NCBI RefSeq assembly: GCF_001404515.1 | Contig: NZ_CXWE01000002.1 | Span: forward strand, 434,001 to 498,000 | From: Roseibium album | Lineage (GTDB): Bacteria > Pseudomonadota > Alphaproteobacteria > Rhizobiales > Stappiaceae | Length of the DNA: 64,000 nucleotides | Reading direction: 5' to 3' | Part shown: piece after piece, positions 35,610 to 44,327 of the stretch | Position numbering within the stretch: position 1 is the stretch's first letter | How the letters are laid out: every line of letters begins with the position of its first letter | Program-made: the position numbers and the translations under genes | The notes under the pieces: generated by a model | Databases searched by the model: none | Told to the model about the DNA's origin: nothing | What the model saw: only the letters and a program-made list of their open reading frames with translations

Positions 35610-37184
35610 TCAGGTCAGATCGATCGCTTCGATCTCGCCGACCCATTGGTCTACGTTCATCGTGCCTTTGGCAAAGGCCGCGATCTGGTCGAACACCGCA
35701 TCGGAGAAACCTCCGATGTTGAGGATATCCGGCCGCGACCTGGCCTGGCTCGTGCCGTAGGGCGCGATATCGATGCACACCAGCTTGGCATCCGGGTTGC
35801 GCCGTTTCAGCGTCTCCCATTCGCGCATCACACCGGTCCCGCGACCCTGCTGGACGCCTGCCCAGGACTGGTTGTCCGAGACCAGGATCACCAGGTCCGG
35901 TGCCCGGCGTTTTTCGTTCAGCCACGCCAGCGGTGCCGCGCAGTTCGTCCCGCCACCCCACTGCTCCGTGAGCTTTTGGGCGTTGGTCAGAATCGTGTCT
36001 CGCGCCACCAGCTTCACCGGCCGGACGTTGACCTCGAACGGCAGGACCGTGGCCCCGCGGTTACGCCGCAAGACGGCTGCGGACACCAGGGCAGCAACAT
36101 CGACGCAGCGCGTTACCGTCGTCGCCCCTTTCCTGTATCCGGTCACCGGGGAGACCATGGAGCCGGAGACGTCCGGGCACACAACAACCTGTCCCTTGAA
36201 GGCCGGCACGTTGGCGACCGAGATCTCCATGGCTTCATGCATCGCCTCGCGGATTTCGGACGGCATGTCCTCTGACAGCGCCTGAAAACCCGTGAGCAGC
36301 TGATACGGGAAGGCACGTGCCTTCCTGATCCGCTTCGGATCCTTCAGGATATCCGCAACCATGCGAACCGCCGGTGCCTTTTCGAACCGTTTGCCTTCGA
36401 AAACGCCGTGGCGCAGGAAGGTGTTCAAGTTCATGCGCACCATGTTCCAGCTCCCGCGTTCCGCCAACATCGTCCAGTCTTCCCTGGCGAGCTGCAGATG
36501 CGTCAGCATCTGGAAGGGAACGTCTGGCACTTCGCGACCGTTCGGATTCTCCAGGAAGGCCACATAATCGCGGACCTGCGCCGGGAGCTTCTCGACATCG
36601 CACGGCTTGCCGATCAACCAGGCGAACAGAGCAGCACGCTCGGCATCACGCGGTTTCGGGTGCACCATCTTGATGACGTCGGCAAGCGATGGATCATTGC
36701 CGATATTTGCCTGCAGCAACTGGTAGTCCGTTGCCGCATTCAACCATCCGCGCACCAGTGCTTTCGGCCTGGTGCCGAGCGACTTGCGGCCGGTCTGCCC
36801 GGAACGCAGGATCTGCACGAAATTACGCAGCATCCTGCCATCGGTCACGACAAACGGAAATGCCTTGGCCAGCAGAACCGGATCACGGGATGCCAGTACC
36901 GCCAGCAACAGCGCCGGCAGATCTTTCATCTTGCCTTTCTGGCGGGCATAGACGGCTGTCTTAGCCAGGAAGGCATCCGGAACCGCCGCCGCCGTTTCCA
37001 GAACGGCCTTCAGTTCAAGATCGGCGGACTGGTAGAACGTGTCGCCAATGGAACCCGTCGCGGCCAGCTGAGCCAGCTTGTGACGGTCTTCGTAGGTGTA
37101 GGCTTTTCCACCCGCCAGATTCCGGGCACCGGCCTTGCCGGAAGTGCGTCCACGCTGTGATGCAAACAGAGATTTGTTCGCCAT
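35610..37184 (-). CDS. rsr: Rsr, bacterial Ro60 orthologue (TROVE and vWA domains)
   Basis: Ring-shaped RNA-binding protein that binds Y RNAs and structured or damaged RNA ends and, with nucleases, assists RNA quality control. ATG 37184 (behind GAGGAG) gives 524 residues; a longer frame has no ribosome site. Residues about 30-330 are the helical-repeat TROVE ring (GLAR-like LKAVLETAAAVPDAF, YARQKGKMKDLPALLLAVLA). The C-terminal vWA domain carries the metal-site DVSGSM (about 338-343) and SDNQSW. It heads the operon that continues with the Y-RNA units and rtcB, divergent from rtcR. Confidence 0.92.
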   Translation of the reverse strand: MANKSLFASQRGRTSGKAGARNLAGGKAYTYEDRHKLAQLAATGSIGDTFYQSADLELKAVLETAAAVPDAFLAKTAVYARQKGKMKDLPALLLAVLASRDPVLLAKAFPFVVTDGRMLRNFVQILRSGQTGRKSLGTRPKALVRGWLNAATDYQLLQANIGNDPSLADVIKMVHPKPRDAERAALFAWLIGKPCDVEKLPAQVRDYVAFLENPNGREVPDVPFQMLTHLQLAREDWTMLAERGSWNMVRMNLNTFLRHGVFEGKRFEKAPAVRMVADILKDPKRIRKARAFPYQLLTGFQALSEDMPSEIREAMHEAMEISVANVPAFKGQVVVCPDVSGSMVSPVTGYRKGATTVTRCVDVAALVSAAVLRRNRGATVLPFEVNVRPVKLVARDTILTNAQKLTEQWGGGTNCAAPLAWLNEKRRAPDLVILVSDNQSWAGVQQGRGTGVMREWETLKRRNPDAKLVCIDIAPYGTSQARSRPDILNIGGFSDAVFDQIAAFAKGTMNVDQWVGEIEAIDLT

Positions 37185-37326
37185 TGTCTCGCTCCTCAAA
37201 TCCTTGCCCTGGAAGGCGTTGGTGTTCGTGTCTGTGTTGAGAAGGAGATTGCCGTTTCGAAGCGCAGAGCAAAACAAAAATGTGAAATCGCAATAACTAT
37301 TTGTTTTTTATGAGTTTTTCCGGATA

Positions 37327-37385
37327 TTGACATTTGTGGCACGAGAATATCTTATACGAAAAGATACTCTTTTATAAAAAGGTAT
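37327..37385 (+). promoter_or_regulatory. rtcR promoter and overlapping palindromes
   Basis: TTGACA (37327-37332) and CTTATA (37351-37356), 18 bp apart, form a sigma70-like promoter reading toward rtcR. Overlapping it are the inverted repeat TATCTT...AAGATA (37348-37366) and an imperfect 22-bp palindrome, ATACTCTTTTA with TAAAAAGGTAT (37364-37385). These are candidate binding sites for RtcR. A perfect TGGCACG at 37337 resembles a sigma54 -24 element but its -12 (TATC) is poor. I find no sigma54 site on the minus strand ahead of rsr. Confidence 0.5.
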
Positions 37386-37391
37386 AGCTCG

Positions 37392-38972
37392 TTGAAAAAG
37401 AACGTTGTCATCGGCTTCCTCGGCATCCAGCTGGACGCCGGCAAAAAGCGTCGATGGCGCCCGTCGATCGCCGTCACCCAGCATGGCAGCTTTCCGGTTC
37501 ACCGTATTGAACTCTTGTACGACAGGGCATTTCATCGCCTTGCAAGCAACGTCAAGAAAGACATCGAGGATGCAAGTCCGGCAACAGAGGTTCTGTTGCA
37601 GCAGGTTGACCTGCGCGATCCCTGGGACTTTCAGGAGGTTTACGGCGCTCTGTTTGACTTCGCGCGTGACTACGGCTTCGACGAGGATCGCGAGGACTAC
37701 TTCGTCCATTTGACGACAGGAACGCACGTTGCCCAGATCTGCTGGTTTTTGTTGACGGAGTCCCGACATGTGCCAGCCAAGCTGGTGCAGACATCGCCGC
37801 CACGCGGTGACGATGGTGAAGTAACCGGCCGCTACAACATCGTAGATCTCGACCTTTCCCGTTATGACGCCTTGCAGCAACGATTTGATCTGATCGCGGA
37901 AGAATACAATGCACTCCTGAAAGCAGGCATTGAAACCCGGAACACGGCATTCAACAGCCTGATCGAACGGATAGAGCTTGTCGCCACAAACTCGGACGCG
38001 CCGCTGCTTCTGCTCGGCGATACGGGAACAGGCAAGAGCGAGCTGGCGGAACGAATCTACGAGCTGAAATTGCAGCGGCGCCGGGTCAAGGGCCGGCTTG
38101 TTCATGTGAATTGCGCCACGCTGAAGGGCGAGCGCGCGATGTCGAGCCTGTTCGGCCATCGCCGGGGGACCATGGGAACCGGCAGTCCGGACCGGCGCGG
38201 CTTGTTGCGTGAGGCTGATGGCGGTGTGCTCTTCCTGGATGAGATCAACGAACTTGGCCTCGATGAACAGGCAATGATCCTTCACGCGGTCGAAACCGGC
38301 CGGTTTCTGGCTGTTGGCTCCGATCACGAGATCACCAGCCGCTTTCAACTGATTGCGGGAACCAACCGCAACCTCGGCCAGCTCGTCTCGGAGGGAAAGT
38401 TCCGACCGGATCTCTATGCCAGGCTGAACCTCTGGACATTCCGGTTGCCCTCTCTCACGGAACGGCGGGAAGACATCGAACCCAACATAGAATTCGAACT
38501 CAACCGCGCTGAAAAACTGCTCGGCAACAGGGTGGGCTTCAATGTCGATGCAAGAGCGCGATATCTTGACTTTGCCGTGTCCCCGGCAACGCCCTGGCCG
38601 GGCAATTTTCGCGACCTCGGCGCTTCTGTCCAGAGATTGTGCACCCTGGCACCGCGAGGCCGTATCACGCTTACGCTCGTTGAACAGGAAATCGACGCAC
38701 TGGAAAGCCAGTGGACGAGTGCCTTGGCCAACCCGGATGATACGCTCCTGCGGGATCTCCTCGGCGACAGAACAGATGAAATCGACGTCTTCGACAGGGT
38801 TCAGCTCGCCTATGTCATTCGCATGTGCCGGAAGAGCCCGTCCTTGAGCGCAACCGGACGGGTCCTGTTCGCGGCATCCCGCGCCTCGAAGACAAGCCGC
38901 AACGATGCTGATCGCCTCAAGAAGTACCTGGACCGGTTTGACCTGAACTGGTCGGCTATCACGGCGGAATGA
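37392..38972 (+). CDS. rtcR: RtcR, CARF-AAA+ transcription regulator of the RNA-repair operon
   Basis: 526-residue activator. Residues 1-185 are the CARF domain (HLTTGTHVAQICWFLL, 106-121), which senses oligonucleotide or RNA ends with cyclic phosphate. Residues about 190-430 are the AAA+ domain with Walker A GDTGTGKS (209-216) and Walker B VLFLDEINE (279-287). A C-terminal helix-turn-helix follows. The sigma54-contact loop, normally GAFTGA, reads GTMGTG (259-264). The start is TTG 37392 with a weak ribosome site, chosen because it aligns with the RtcR N-terminus. Divergent from rsr. Confidence 0.92.
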   Translation: MKKNVVIGFLGIQLDAGKKRRWRPSIAVTQHGSFPVHRIELLYDRAFHRLASNVKKDIEDASPATEVLLQQVDLRDPWDFQEVYGALFDFARDYGFDEDREDYFVHLTTGTHVAQICWFLLTESRHVPAKLVQTSPPRGDDGEVTGRYNIVDLDLSRYDALQQRFDLIAEEYNALLKAGIETRNTAFNSLIERIELVATNSDAPLLLLGDTGTGKSELAERIYELKLQRRRVKGRLVHVNCATLKGERAMSSLFGHRRGTMGTGSPDRRGLLREADGGVLFLDEINELGLDEQAMILHAVETGRFLAVGSDHEITSRFQLIAGTNRNLGQLVSEGKFRPDLYARLNLWTFRLPSLTERREDIEPNIEFELNRAEKLLGNRVGFNVDARARYLDFAVSPATPWPGNFRDLGASVQRLCTLAPRGRITLTLVEQEIDALESQWTSALANPDDTLLRDLLGDRTDEIDVFDRVQLAYVIRMCRKSPSLSATGRVLFAASRASKTSRNDADRLKKYLDRFDLNWSAITAE

Positions 38973-38990
38973 CAGCCGTGATAGCCGACC
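38950..38990 (+). terminator. 16-bp perfect hairpin over the rtcR stop codon
   Basis: GGTCGGCTATCACGGC (38950-38965) pairs perfectly with GCCGTGATAGCCGACC (38975-38990). The rtcR TGA stop (38970-38972) is in the 9-nt loop, so the last codons of rtcR form one arm. No T-run follows. It probably ends or protects the rtcR transcript. Confidence 0.7.
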
Positions 38991-39140
38991 GGCTCACGCA
39001 CAGATGGAGTTTCCGTGATCTCGATGCATCCGAACTTGAATAAAACGTCAGAACTTCACGCATTGAGTTGAATGCACGTTATCGAATGCCTTCCCAAATA
39101 AAGGGCGCAACAAGATTTGTTATCTGGAAGGCTAATGGAC

Positions 39141-39653
39141 ATGATGACACTCACTTCTGAAAACCGGCTGGTTGGCGCTCTGCCCTCCGTCAATTTCGCC
39201 ACACTGGGACTGATGTTCGTCTCGGGATTCTTCGCAACCATCGCGTTCGACCTCTGGGGCCAGGTGATCAGCCCCGCGCTCGGTTTCGCCACTTTATCTC
39301 CGCACGGTCTTGCCAGAAGTCTGCTTGGCGCGCTCGGCTTGCCAAATAGCAATTTCGCCGGCTATTTCGTGCATTTTTACGTTGTCGGCCTGATCGGCTA
39401 CCCGATTGGCTGGATGTTCATCTTCGCACCACTCTGGCAACGCGTCGTTGGCAACACGCACTGGTTCGTGCCGTCTGCGATCTATGGTTTTGGTCTTTGG
39501 ATCTTCGCGATCGGTGGCATCACCTCTCTCGCAGGTCTGCCGTTCTTCTTGAACTTCACTGGAATCGTCTGGGTCGCCCTGGTCGGACACGTTCTCTACG
39601 GCATCGTCATGGTCGCCATGCTGAAACTCATCGAAATGCAGCAGAACGCCTGA
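39141..39653 (+). CDS. Four-helix inner-membrane protein of unknown function
   Basis: 170-residue membrane protein (MMTLTSENRLVGALPSVNFA at the start) with four hydrophobic segments, including LGLMFVSGFFATIAFDLWG, GYFVHFYVVGLIGYPIGWMF (interrupted by loops) and GIVWVALVGHVLYGIVMVAM. GGAAGG at 39126-39131 is best spaced for ATG 39141, though 39135 is also possible. Family not recognised. It is a single gene followed by a strong terminator. Confidence 0.7.
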   Translation: MMTLTSENRLVGALPSVNFATLGLMFVSGFFATIAFDLWGQVISPALGFATLSPHGLARSLLGALGLPNSNFAGYFVHFYVVGLIGYPIGWMFIFAPLWQRVVGNTHWFVPSAIYGFGLWIFAIGGITSLAGLPFFLNFTGIVWVALVGHVLYGIVMVAMLKLIEMQQNA

Positions 39654-39701
39654 TCCTCAACAACAGCCATGCGGGCGAACCACGCCCACATCCAAAAAAA
39701 T

Positions 39702-39729
39702 CGCGCCACATTGTGGCGCGTTTTTTTTT
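39702..39729 (+). terminator. Strong, bidirectional-looking intrinsic terminator
   Basis: CGCGCCACA (39702-39710) pairs with TGTGGCGCG (39712-39720), and nine T residues follow. A run of seven A residues just before the stem would also allow it to work on the minus strand. It ends the four-helix membrane protein transcript. Confidence 0.85.
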
Positions 39730-39852
39730 GCATGACGTGACTGCGCCAACACGTGTTGAAATGGGCCTTTAAAAAATGAAACAAGATGGTGGTACTTTTG
39801 ACTTGCATCTCAGCTGGGCTTCTTTTTGATAAGTCCAAACGGAGGCTGGCAT

Positions 39853-40536
39853 TTGAATATTTGTTTGCGCGTGCTGGCTGACCAGGTCCGGCTCTTGTCC
39901 TTCAGAGCCTTCAAGCCATCGCTTGCAGAGCATTGGCTCATTTATCTCGGTTGGGGTCTCTTCACCACCTGGCTCGTCGGGATTGGCAGGTATTGGGATC
40001 ACCCGCGTGCAGATTGGTGGCAATATGCGGGCCTTGGCTCTCTTGGATATGTTTTTGTTCTGGCGGCTATTGTCTGGGCCATTTCCGCCCCGCTCAAACC
40101 GCAGAATCTCAGCTACCGCAACATTCTGATCTTCATCACCCTGACCTCGCTGCCGGCGCTCTTCTATGCCATTCCAGTCGAGCGTTTCATGGCGCTCTCC
40201 TCGGCCCAGACGGCAAATGTCTGGTTTCTCTTGATCGTTGCCACCTGGCGGGTCGCTTTGTTTGCGGTCTTTCTAAGACGCGTCGGCAAACTTGGCGCAA
40301 TTGCAGTTGTTGTCGCGATGCTCTTGCCGCTTGCGCTCATTGTAACGACCCTGACGCTGCTCAATCTCGAGCAAGCCGTTTTCAACATCATGGGTGGACT
40401 TCGTGATCCGACCTCCAATGATATGGCCTATGGTGTCTTGGCCTTGATCACTTTCTTCTCCGTGATCGCCACACCTGTGCTCCTCATCATGTATGCGGTT
40501 TTGTTGATACGCATTCAGTTGAGGAAAAAATCCTGA
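39853..40536 (+). CDS. Integral membrane protein of unknown function
   Basis: 227-residue protein with five or six predicted helices (for example YVFVLAAIVWAISAP and GAIAVVVAMLLPLALIVTTL). The start is TTG 39853, because GGAGG at 39841-39845 is ideally spaced and an earlier TTG (39826) is not. The stop overlaps the radical SAM gene (TGATG), so the pair is coupled and the membrane protein may present or receive the lipid or metabolite changed by that enzyme. The Yip1-like spacing of helices is only a loose resemblance. Confidence 0.65.
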   Translation: MNICLRVLADQVRLLSFRAFKPSLAEHWLIYLGWGLFTTWLVGIGRYWDHPRADWWQYAGLGSLGYVFVLAAIVWAISAPLKPQNLSYRNILIFITLTSLPALFYAIPVERFMALSSAQTANVWFLLIVATWRVALFAVFLRRVGKLGAIAVVVAMLLPLALIVTTLTLLNLEQAVFNIMGGLRDPTSNDMAYGVLALITFFSVIATPVLLIMYAVLLIRIQLRKKS

Positions 40537-41852
40537 TGAGGCTCGGCATGATCGCTATGAGCGGCATTCGGGTCCAGAACGCGGACCTGATGCAACTCGG
40601 CCTGACGCTGCCGGGATTTGTGGAACGCAGCAAGGTGGTTGCCTCCTTGCCCAGCCTTGCCCTATTGACGCTTGCCGGTCTAACGCCGTCCGACGTCGAT
40701 ATCTGTTACCTTGAAATCGCAGACCTTGCCGCGTTGGACGATCTTCCATGTGAATTTGATGCCGTTGCGATTTCAAGTTACTCCGCCCAGATCAGGGAAA
40801 CCTATGCACTTGCAGATCGCTATCGCCGGGAAGGAACCAAGGTCATCCTTGGTGGCCTGCATATCACTGCATGTCCGCAGGAAGCCGGTCGGCACGCCGA
40901 CGCGATTGTCCTCGGCGAATCCGAGCCAGTCTGGCGGCAAGTCGTGCAAGACCTTAAAGATGAAGATCTAAAGCCGGTTTACGATGCCCGCCCGCTATCT
41001 TTCGATCTCCGAAATGCCCCGATGCCCGCGTTCGAACTGCTTGACTTCGAGCGCTACAACAGGCTCACGGTCCAGACCCAGCGCGGCTGTCCACTGTCCT
41101 GTGATTTCTGCGCGTCCTCTATCCGCATCTCACCGAAGTTCAAGACCAAACCGGTGGAGAAAGTCATTGCCGAAATCCACCGCATCAAGGACATCTGGGC
41201 AAAGCCGTTCATTGAGTTAGCGGATGACAACACTTTCGCCAACAAGGCCCATGCAAAGCGGTTGGTCAAGGCGCTTGCTGGTGAGAAAATTCGCTGGTTC
41301 ACGGAAACGGACGTCTCAGTTGCTGATGACCCTGAGCTGCTTGCGATGCTACGTGACGCCGGGTGCAGCCAGTTGTTGATCGGTCTTGAAGCCACCGACA
41401 AAGCTGTTCTGGACGGCATCGAGCAGAAGACAAACTGGAAGGCCAAGCGCGCCGACACGTATCTGGAAGCAGTTCGCCGCATTCAGGAGCACGGCATCAC
41501 CGTGAATGGATGCTTTGTTCTGGGGCTCGACGGACAGACCGAGGAAAGTTTCGACGCCGTGATCAACTTTGTGAGGGAAAGCGGTCTCTACGACGTCCAG
41601 GTAACTGTCCAGACCCCATTCCCCGGAACCCCGCTCCATGACCGCTTAAGGTCAGAGGGACGGCTTATCCGTGCAGATGCCTGGGAAACCTGCACGCTTT
41701 TTGATGTCAATTTCCAACCTGACGGCATGACAGTGGAAGAGCTTGAAGACAGGTTCAAGAACCTTGTGGCAACGCTTTACACGGACAACTTCATTCAATG
41801 GCGCCACGGTGCCTTTCGGCGGCAGATGCGCACGACAACTCGGTTCGCTTAG
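40536..41852 (+). CDS. B12-binding-domain radical SAM protein
   Basis: 438-residue enzyme. Residues about 60-170 form a cobalamin-binding-like Rossmann domain (FDAVAISSYSAQIRETYALA, VILGGLHITACPQEA). The radical SAM core follows, with CPLSCDFC, whose cysteines hold the [4Fe-4S] cluster that cleaves S-adenosylmethionine, then ELADDNTFANK and IGLEATDKAVLDGIEQ. The order and spacing are as in the B12-dependent radical SAM family of methyltransferases and rearranging enzymes. The substrate is unknown; the coupled membrane-protein gene upstream is the only hint. Confidence 0.88.
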   Translation: MRLGMIAMSGIRVQNADLMQLGLTLPGFVERSKVVASLPSLALLTLAGLTPSDVDICYLEIADLAALDDLPCEFDAVAISSYSAQIRETYALADRYRREGTKVILGGLHITACPQEAGRHADAIVLGESEPVWRQVVQDLKDEDLKPVYDARPLSFDLRNAPMPAFELLDFERYNRLTVQTQRGCPLSCDFCASSIRISPKFKTKPVEKVIAEIHRIKDIWAKPFIELADDNTFANKAHAKRLVKALAGEKIRWFTETDVSVADDPELLAMLRDAGCSQLLIGLEATDKAVLDGIEQKTNWKAKRADTYLEAVRRIQEHGITVNGCFVLGLDGQTEESFDAVINFVRESGLYDVQVTVQTPFPGTPLHDRLRSEGRLIRADAWETCTLFDVNFQPDGMTVEELEDRFKNLVATLYTDNFIQWRHGAFRRQMRTTTRFA

Positions 41853-41868
41853 TGCCTTGGACTTGGCA

Positions 41869-42441
41869 TCACCCAGGCCATTCGCTCCGGATGAGATCGA
41901 CACCTGCTCGTCCCGCATCCAGAATGGATTGCGCAGTATCTTTGGTTTCAGCAAGACGTGCGAGCGTCACTGTTCCGAGCATCAGCGCCAGAAGGGCGAC
42001 ACCTTGCCCGGTGTCAGGCCCTTCACGCAGTTGGTCTGACACTCTTTCCGAGGCTTGAAAACCTGCCGCCCTGGCGTCCTGCGGGCCTCTGGAAAGGTTC
42101 CCTGCGAGCGCGGCCAACGGGCAACCCTCGGGCCGGTTGTCGACGTGGCACATTGACAGATACGTGTCGATATAGGCCTCCCGCGCTTTTTCTCTCTCTT
42201 CATCCGAAGCAGCGTCTTCCATGTCGGCGAGCACACCATCAACCGCGTTCCTGAAAGCGGCAACCACAAGATCATCCTTCGATTTGAAGTGCCGGTAAAA
42301 GCCACCATGCGTGAGACCGGCTGCCTGCATGACATCCGAAACGCTGGTCGTTTCCGTTCCTTTCTCGCGAAAGATCCGGGCCGCCTGCTCGAGTATCCTT
42401 TCATGGGTTTTACGTTTTTCAGCTTCAGACATTCTGGGCAT
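41869..42441 (-). CDS. TetR family transcriptional repressor
   Basis: 190-residue regulator with the N-terminal helix-turn-helix (TTSVSDVMQAAGLTHGGFYR, then HFKSKDDLV) that defines the TetR family; the ligand-binding C-terminal half has CPLAALAGNLSRG. It is divergent from the NmrA-like gene with an AT-rich palindrome between them and presumably represses both. It belongs to the group of TetR proteins that control redox or quinone-responsive oxidoreductases; the ligand is unknown. Confidence 0.9.
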   Translation of the reverse strand: MPRMSEAEKRKTHERILEQAARIFREKGTETTSVSDVMQAAGLTHGGFYRHFKSKDDLVVAAFRNAVDGVLADMEDAASDEEREKAREAYIDTYLSMCHVDNRPEGCPLAALAGNLSRGPQDARAAGFQASERVSDQLREGPDTGQGVALLALMLGTVTLARLAETKDTAQSILDAGRAGVDLIRSEWPG

Positions 42442-42469
42442 CGTGCCGTCTTTCTTCGGGGCTTGACAA

Positions 42470-42493
42470 TTTAGATTTCATATATCATCTATA
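42470..42493. promoter_or_regulatory. Operator-promoter region between tetR and nmrA-like genes
   Basis: TTTAGAT (42470-42476) and ATCTATA (42487-42493) form an inverted repeat with one mismatch. The words TATCATCTA recur at 42483 and 42509. TTGACA at 42463-42468 is a candidate -35 for the nmrA-like gene, with the -10 falling inside the palindrome (CATCTATA). The layout fits repression by the adjacent TetR-family product. Confidence 0.5.
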
Positions 42494-42527
42494 ATTTAAG
42501 ATTACAATTATCATCTAAAGGTGGCGC

Positions 42528-43634
42528 ATGGCATTGAAACCGAAAATTCTCGTGACCAGCGCGGCGGGTAAAACCGGCCTGCCGGTCGTTTTGCAACTGC
42601 TTGAAAGGGGCTTTCCCGTCAGGGCATTCGTCAGAAGGCGAGACAAACGCTCGGAGCTTCTGGAGCGCGAGGGCGCTGAAATCTTCATCGGCAATCAATA
42701 TGCGCTCGCAGACATGCGCAAGGCCATGGAAAACGTGCACAGGGCCTATCAATGTGCACCAACGGCGCCGAACGGCTTGCACTTCAACGCCATCTTCACC
42801 GTGGCGGCAAACGAAGCCCGCCTTGAACATGTCGTAACGCTCGGTCAATGGCTCACGTCGGTCGACCACCCGTCGCTGTTCACGCGCGAGGTCTACCTGT
42901 CCGATGCCCTGATCCGCCTGCCGTCCGGCATGAGTGTTACTTCGGTCAATCCCGGATGGTTCGCCGACAACTACCTGATGGTCATCGACATGGCGGCACA
43001 TCTGGGACTTTTCACAATGCCGCTGGGGCCGGGTGATGAGCGGAAAAACGCACCTCCTTCAAACGAGGACATCGCCAGCGTCGCTGTCGCAGCCCTGGTC
43101 GACCCTGAGACCCATGCAGGCAAGAACTACCGTCCGACCGGGCCGGAGCTTCTGTCCCCCAAAGAGATCGCCGAAGCGATGGGGCGAGCCCTTGGACGCC
43201 GCGTGAGATACATGGACATTTCGGAAAAGATGATGACCAAGGCCTTGCGCGCCCTGCCGCCGTCAAATTACTCGGAAGCCGCGGTTTCCCAGCTCGCGAT
43301 CTATGCGGAAGAATATCGACGGGGCAGCTTCGCGGTGAACGCACCGACACAGGACGTACACCGTGTCGGAGGTCGTGTTCCGGAAGAGTTCGAAAGCATT
43401 GTCCGCAGGCTGGTCGCCACCCGCCCCGAACTTCAAGCCAGCCGTGCGGCAAGCGTCCGCACGCTGGTCGGTTTCCTCAAAATCGTACTGACGCCTGCAC
43501 TTGATCTCGAGCGCGTGCAGTCGGCGCGGGATTATGTCCGGATCGCAAATCCGAGATTCAGCCAGCAGACACCCGATTGGGTCGCGACCCATGCCGGTCA
43601 ATCGGCACAGTCAACAACAGCCAAGGTTGCCTGA
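42528..43634 (+). CDS. NmrA-like NAD(P)-binding protein (atypical short-chain dehydrogenase)
   Basis: 368-residue Rossmann-fold protein. The N-terminal LVTSAAGKTGLPVVLQLLER has the glycine pattern of NmrA/HSCARG-like proteins, and residues about 70-240 contain SVNPGWFADNYLMV and YRPTGPELLSPKEIAEAMG. The usual catalytic Tyr-x3-Lys is not evident, so it may sense or bind dinucleotides or act on a quinone-like substrate. Residues beyond 290 form an extra helical tail. Transcribed divergently from the TetR gene, 86 bp away. Confidence 0.82.
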   Translation: MALKPKILVTSAAGKTGLPVVLQLLERGFPVRAFVRRRDKRSELLEREGAEIFIGNQYALADMRKAMENVHRAYQCAPTAPNGLHFNAIFTVAANEARLEHVVTLGQWLTSVDHPSLFTREVYLSDALIRLPSGMSVTSVNPGWFADNYLMVIDMAAHLGLFTMPLGPGDERKNAPPSNEDIASVAVAALVDPETHAGKNYRPTGPELLSPKEIAEAMGRALGRRVRYMDISEKMMTKALRALPPSNYSEAAVSQLAIYAEEYRRGSFAVNAPTQDVHRVGGRVPEEFESIVRRLVATRPELQASRAASVRTLVGFLKIVLTPALDLERVQSARDYVRIANPRFSQQTPDWVATHAGQSAQSTTAKVA

Positions 43635-43659
43635 CTGCCAAGAGTAAACAGGAAAAATC

Positions 43660-44226
43660 ATGAGTAACAATTCTCTTCTTCTTGAACGGAACGACCGCTT
43701 CGCGGAAACGTTCTCATCCGCCGACCTCCCGATACTGCCAAAACTTGGCACCCTCGTTTTGACGTGCATCGATGCTCGTGTCGATCCCGCTCATGTGCTT
43801 GGCCTGGAACTCGGGGATGCCGTGGTCCTGCGCAACAATGGCGGGCGCGTGACAAAGAGCGTGATCAACGAGATCGCCACTCTCGCCTTCATGGTTGCGA
43901 AGATGGCACCAGATCGAGACCCGGATTTCCATGTCGTCCTGATGCAGCACACACAATGCGGCGCACAAAATTTCGCCAATCCTGATTTCCGGGATGCGCT
44001 TCGCGACAAACTCGGAATCGATGTTTCCGACTATGCGATCACGGATCAGGAAACGGATCTCTTGCGTGACATCAACCGGCTACGTGATGCAGCCGAAATC
44101 CCCGGCCACTTGACCGTCTCGGCACTCCTCTATGATGTCAAATCTGGTCAAGTCAGGGAAATAGTTCCGCCGCGTGAACTCGCGCGGTTGCGCGAGCCGC
44201 CCAAAAACGAGAATACCGGTGGTTAG
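43660..44226 (+). CDS. Beta-class carbonic anhydrase
   Basis: 188-residue zinc enzyme that interconverts CO2 and bicarbonate. Zinc ligands and the catalytic dyad are visible: Cys36, Asp38 and Arg40 in TCIDARVDP, and His97 and Cys100 in HTQCGAQ. Typical RNNGGRVT follows the first motif. It is shorter than plant-type enzymes and matches the small bacterial group. It starts 25 bp after the NmrA-like gene and is probably co-transcribed. It would connect to CO2 made by formate oxidation only in a general metabolic sense. Confidence 0.9.
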   Translation: MSNNSLLLERNDRFAETFSSADLPILPKLGTLVLTCIDARVDPAHVLGLELGDAVVLRNNGGRVTKSVINEIATLAFMVAKMAPDRDPDFHVVLMQHTQCGAQNFANPDFRDALRDKLGIDVSDYAITDQETDLLRDINRLRDAAEIPGHLTVSALLYDVKSGQVREIVPPRELARLREPPKNENTGG

Positions 44227-44287
44227 ACCCTGTCAGAATTCCCGGGACACGGACCCGGCCACAGCAATAGGCTTCTTCCATTGGCAA

Positions 44288-44309
44288 TGTCGGGAAACAG
44301 GGCCCGACA
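44288..44309. terminator. Small hairpin between converging genes
   Basis: TGTCGGG (44288-44294) pairs with CCCGACA (44303-44309) in the 101-bp gap between the carbonic anhydrase and the caspase-like gene. No T-run is present, so any terminator activity would be weak or factor-assisted. Confidence 0.35.
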
Positions 44310-44327
44310 GCCGCTCGGCCGCAACAC

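Noticed and set aside
37337..37352. Sigma54 promoter TGGCACG ahead of rtcR
   Set aside because: The -24 element is perfect but the -12 position reads TATC instead of TTGC, and the direction is toward rtcR, not toward the rsr operon that RtcR is expected to activate.
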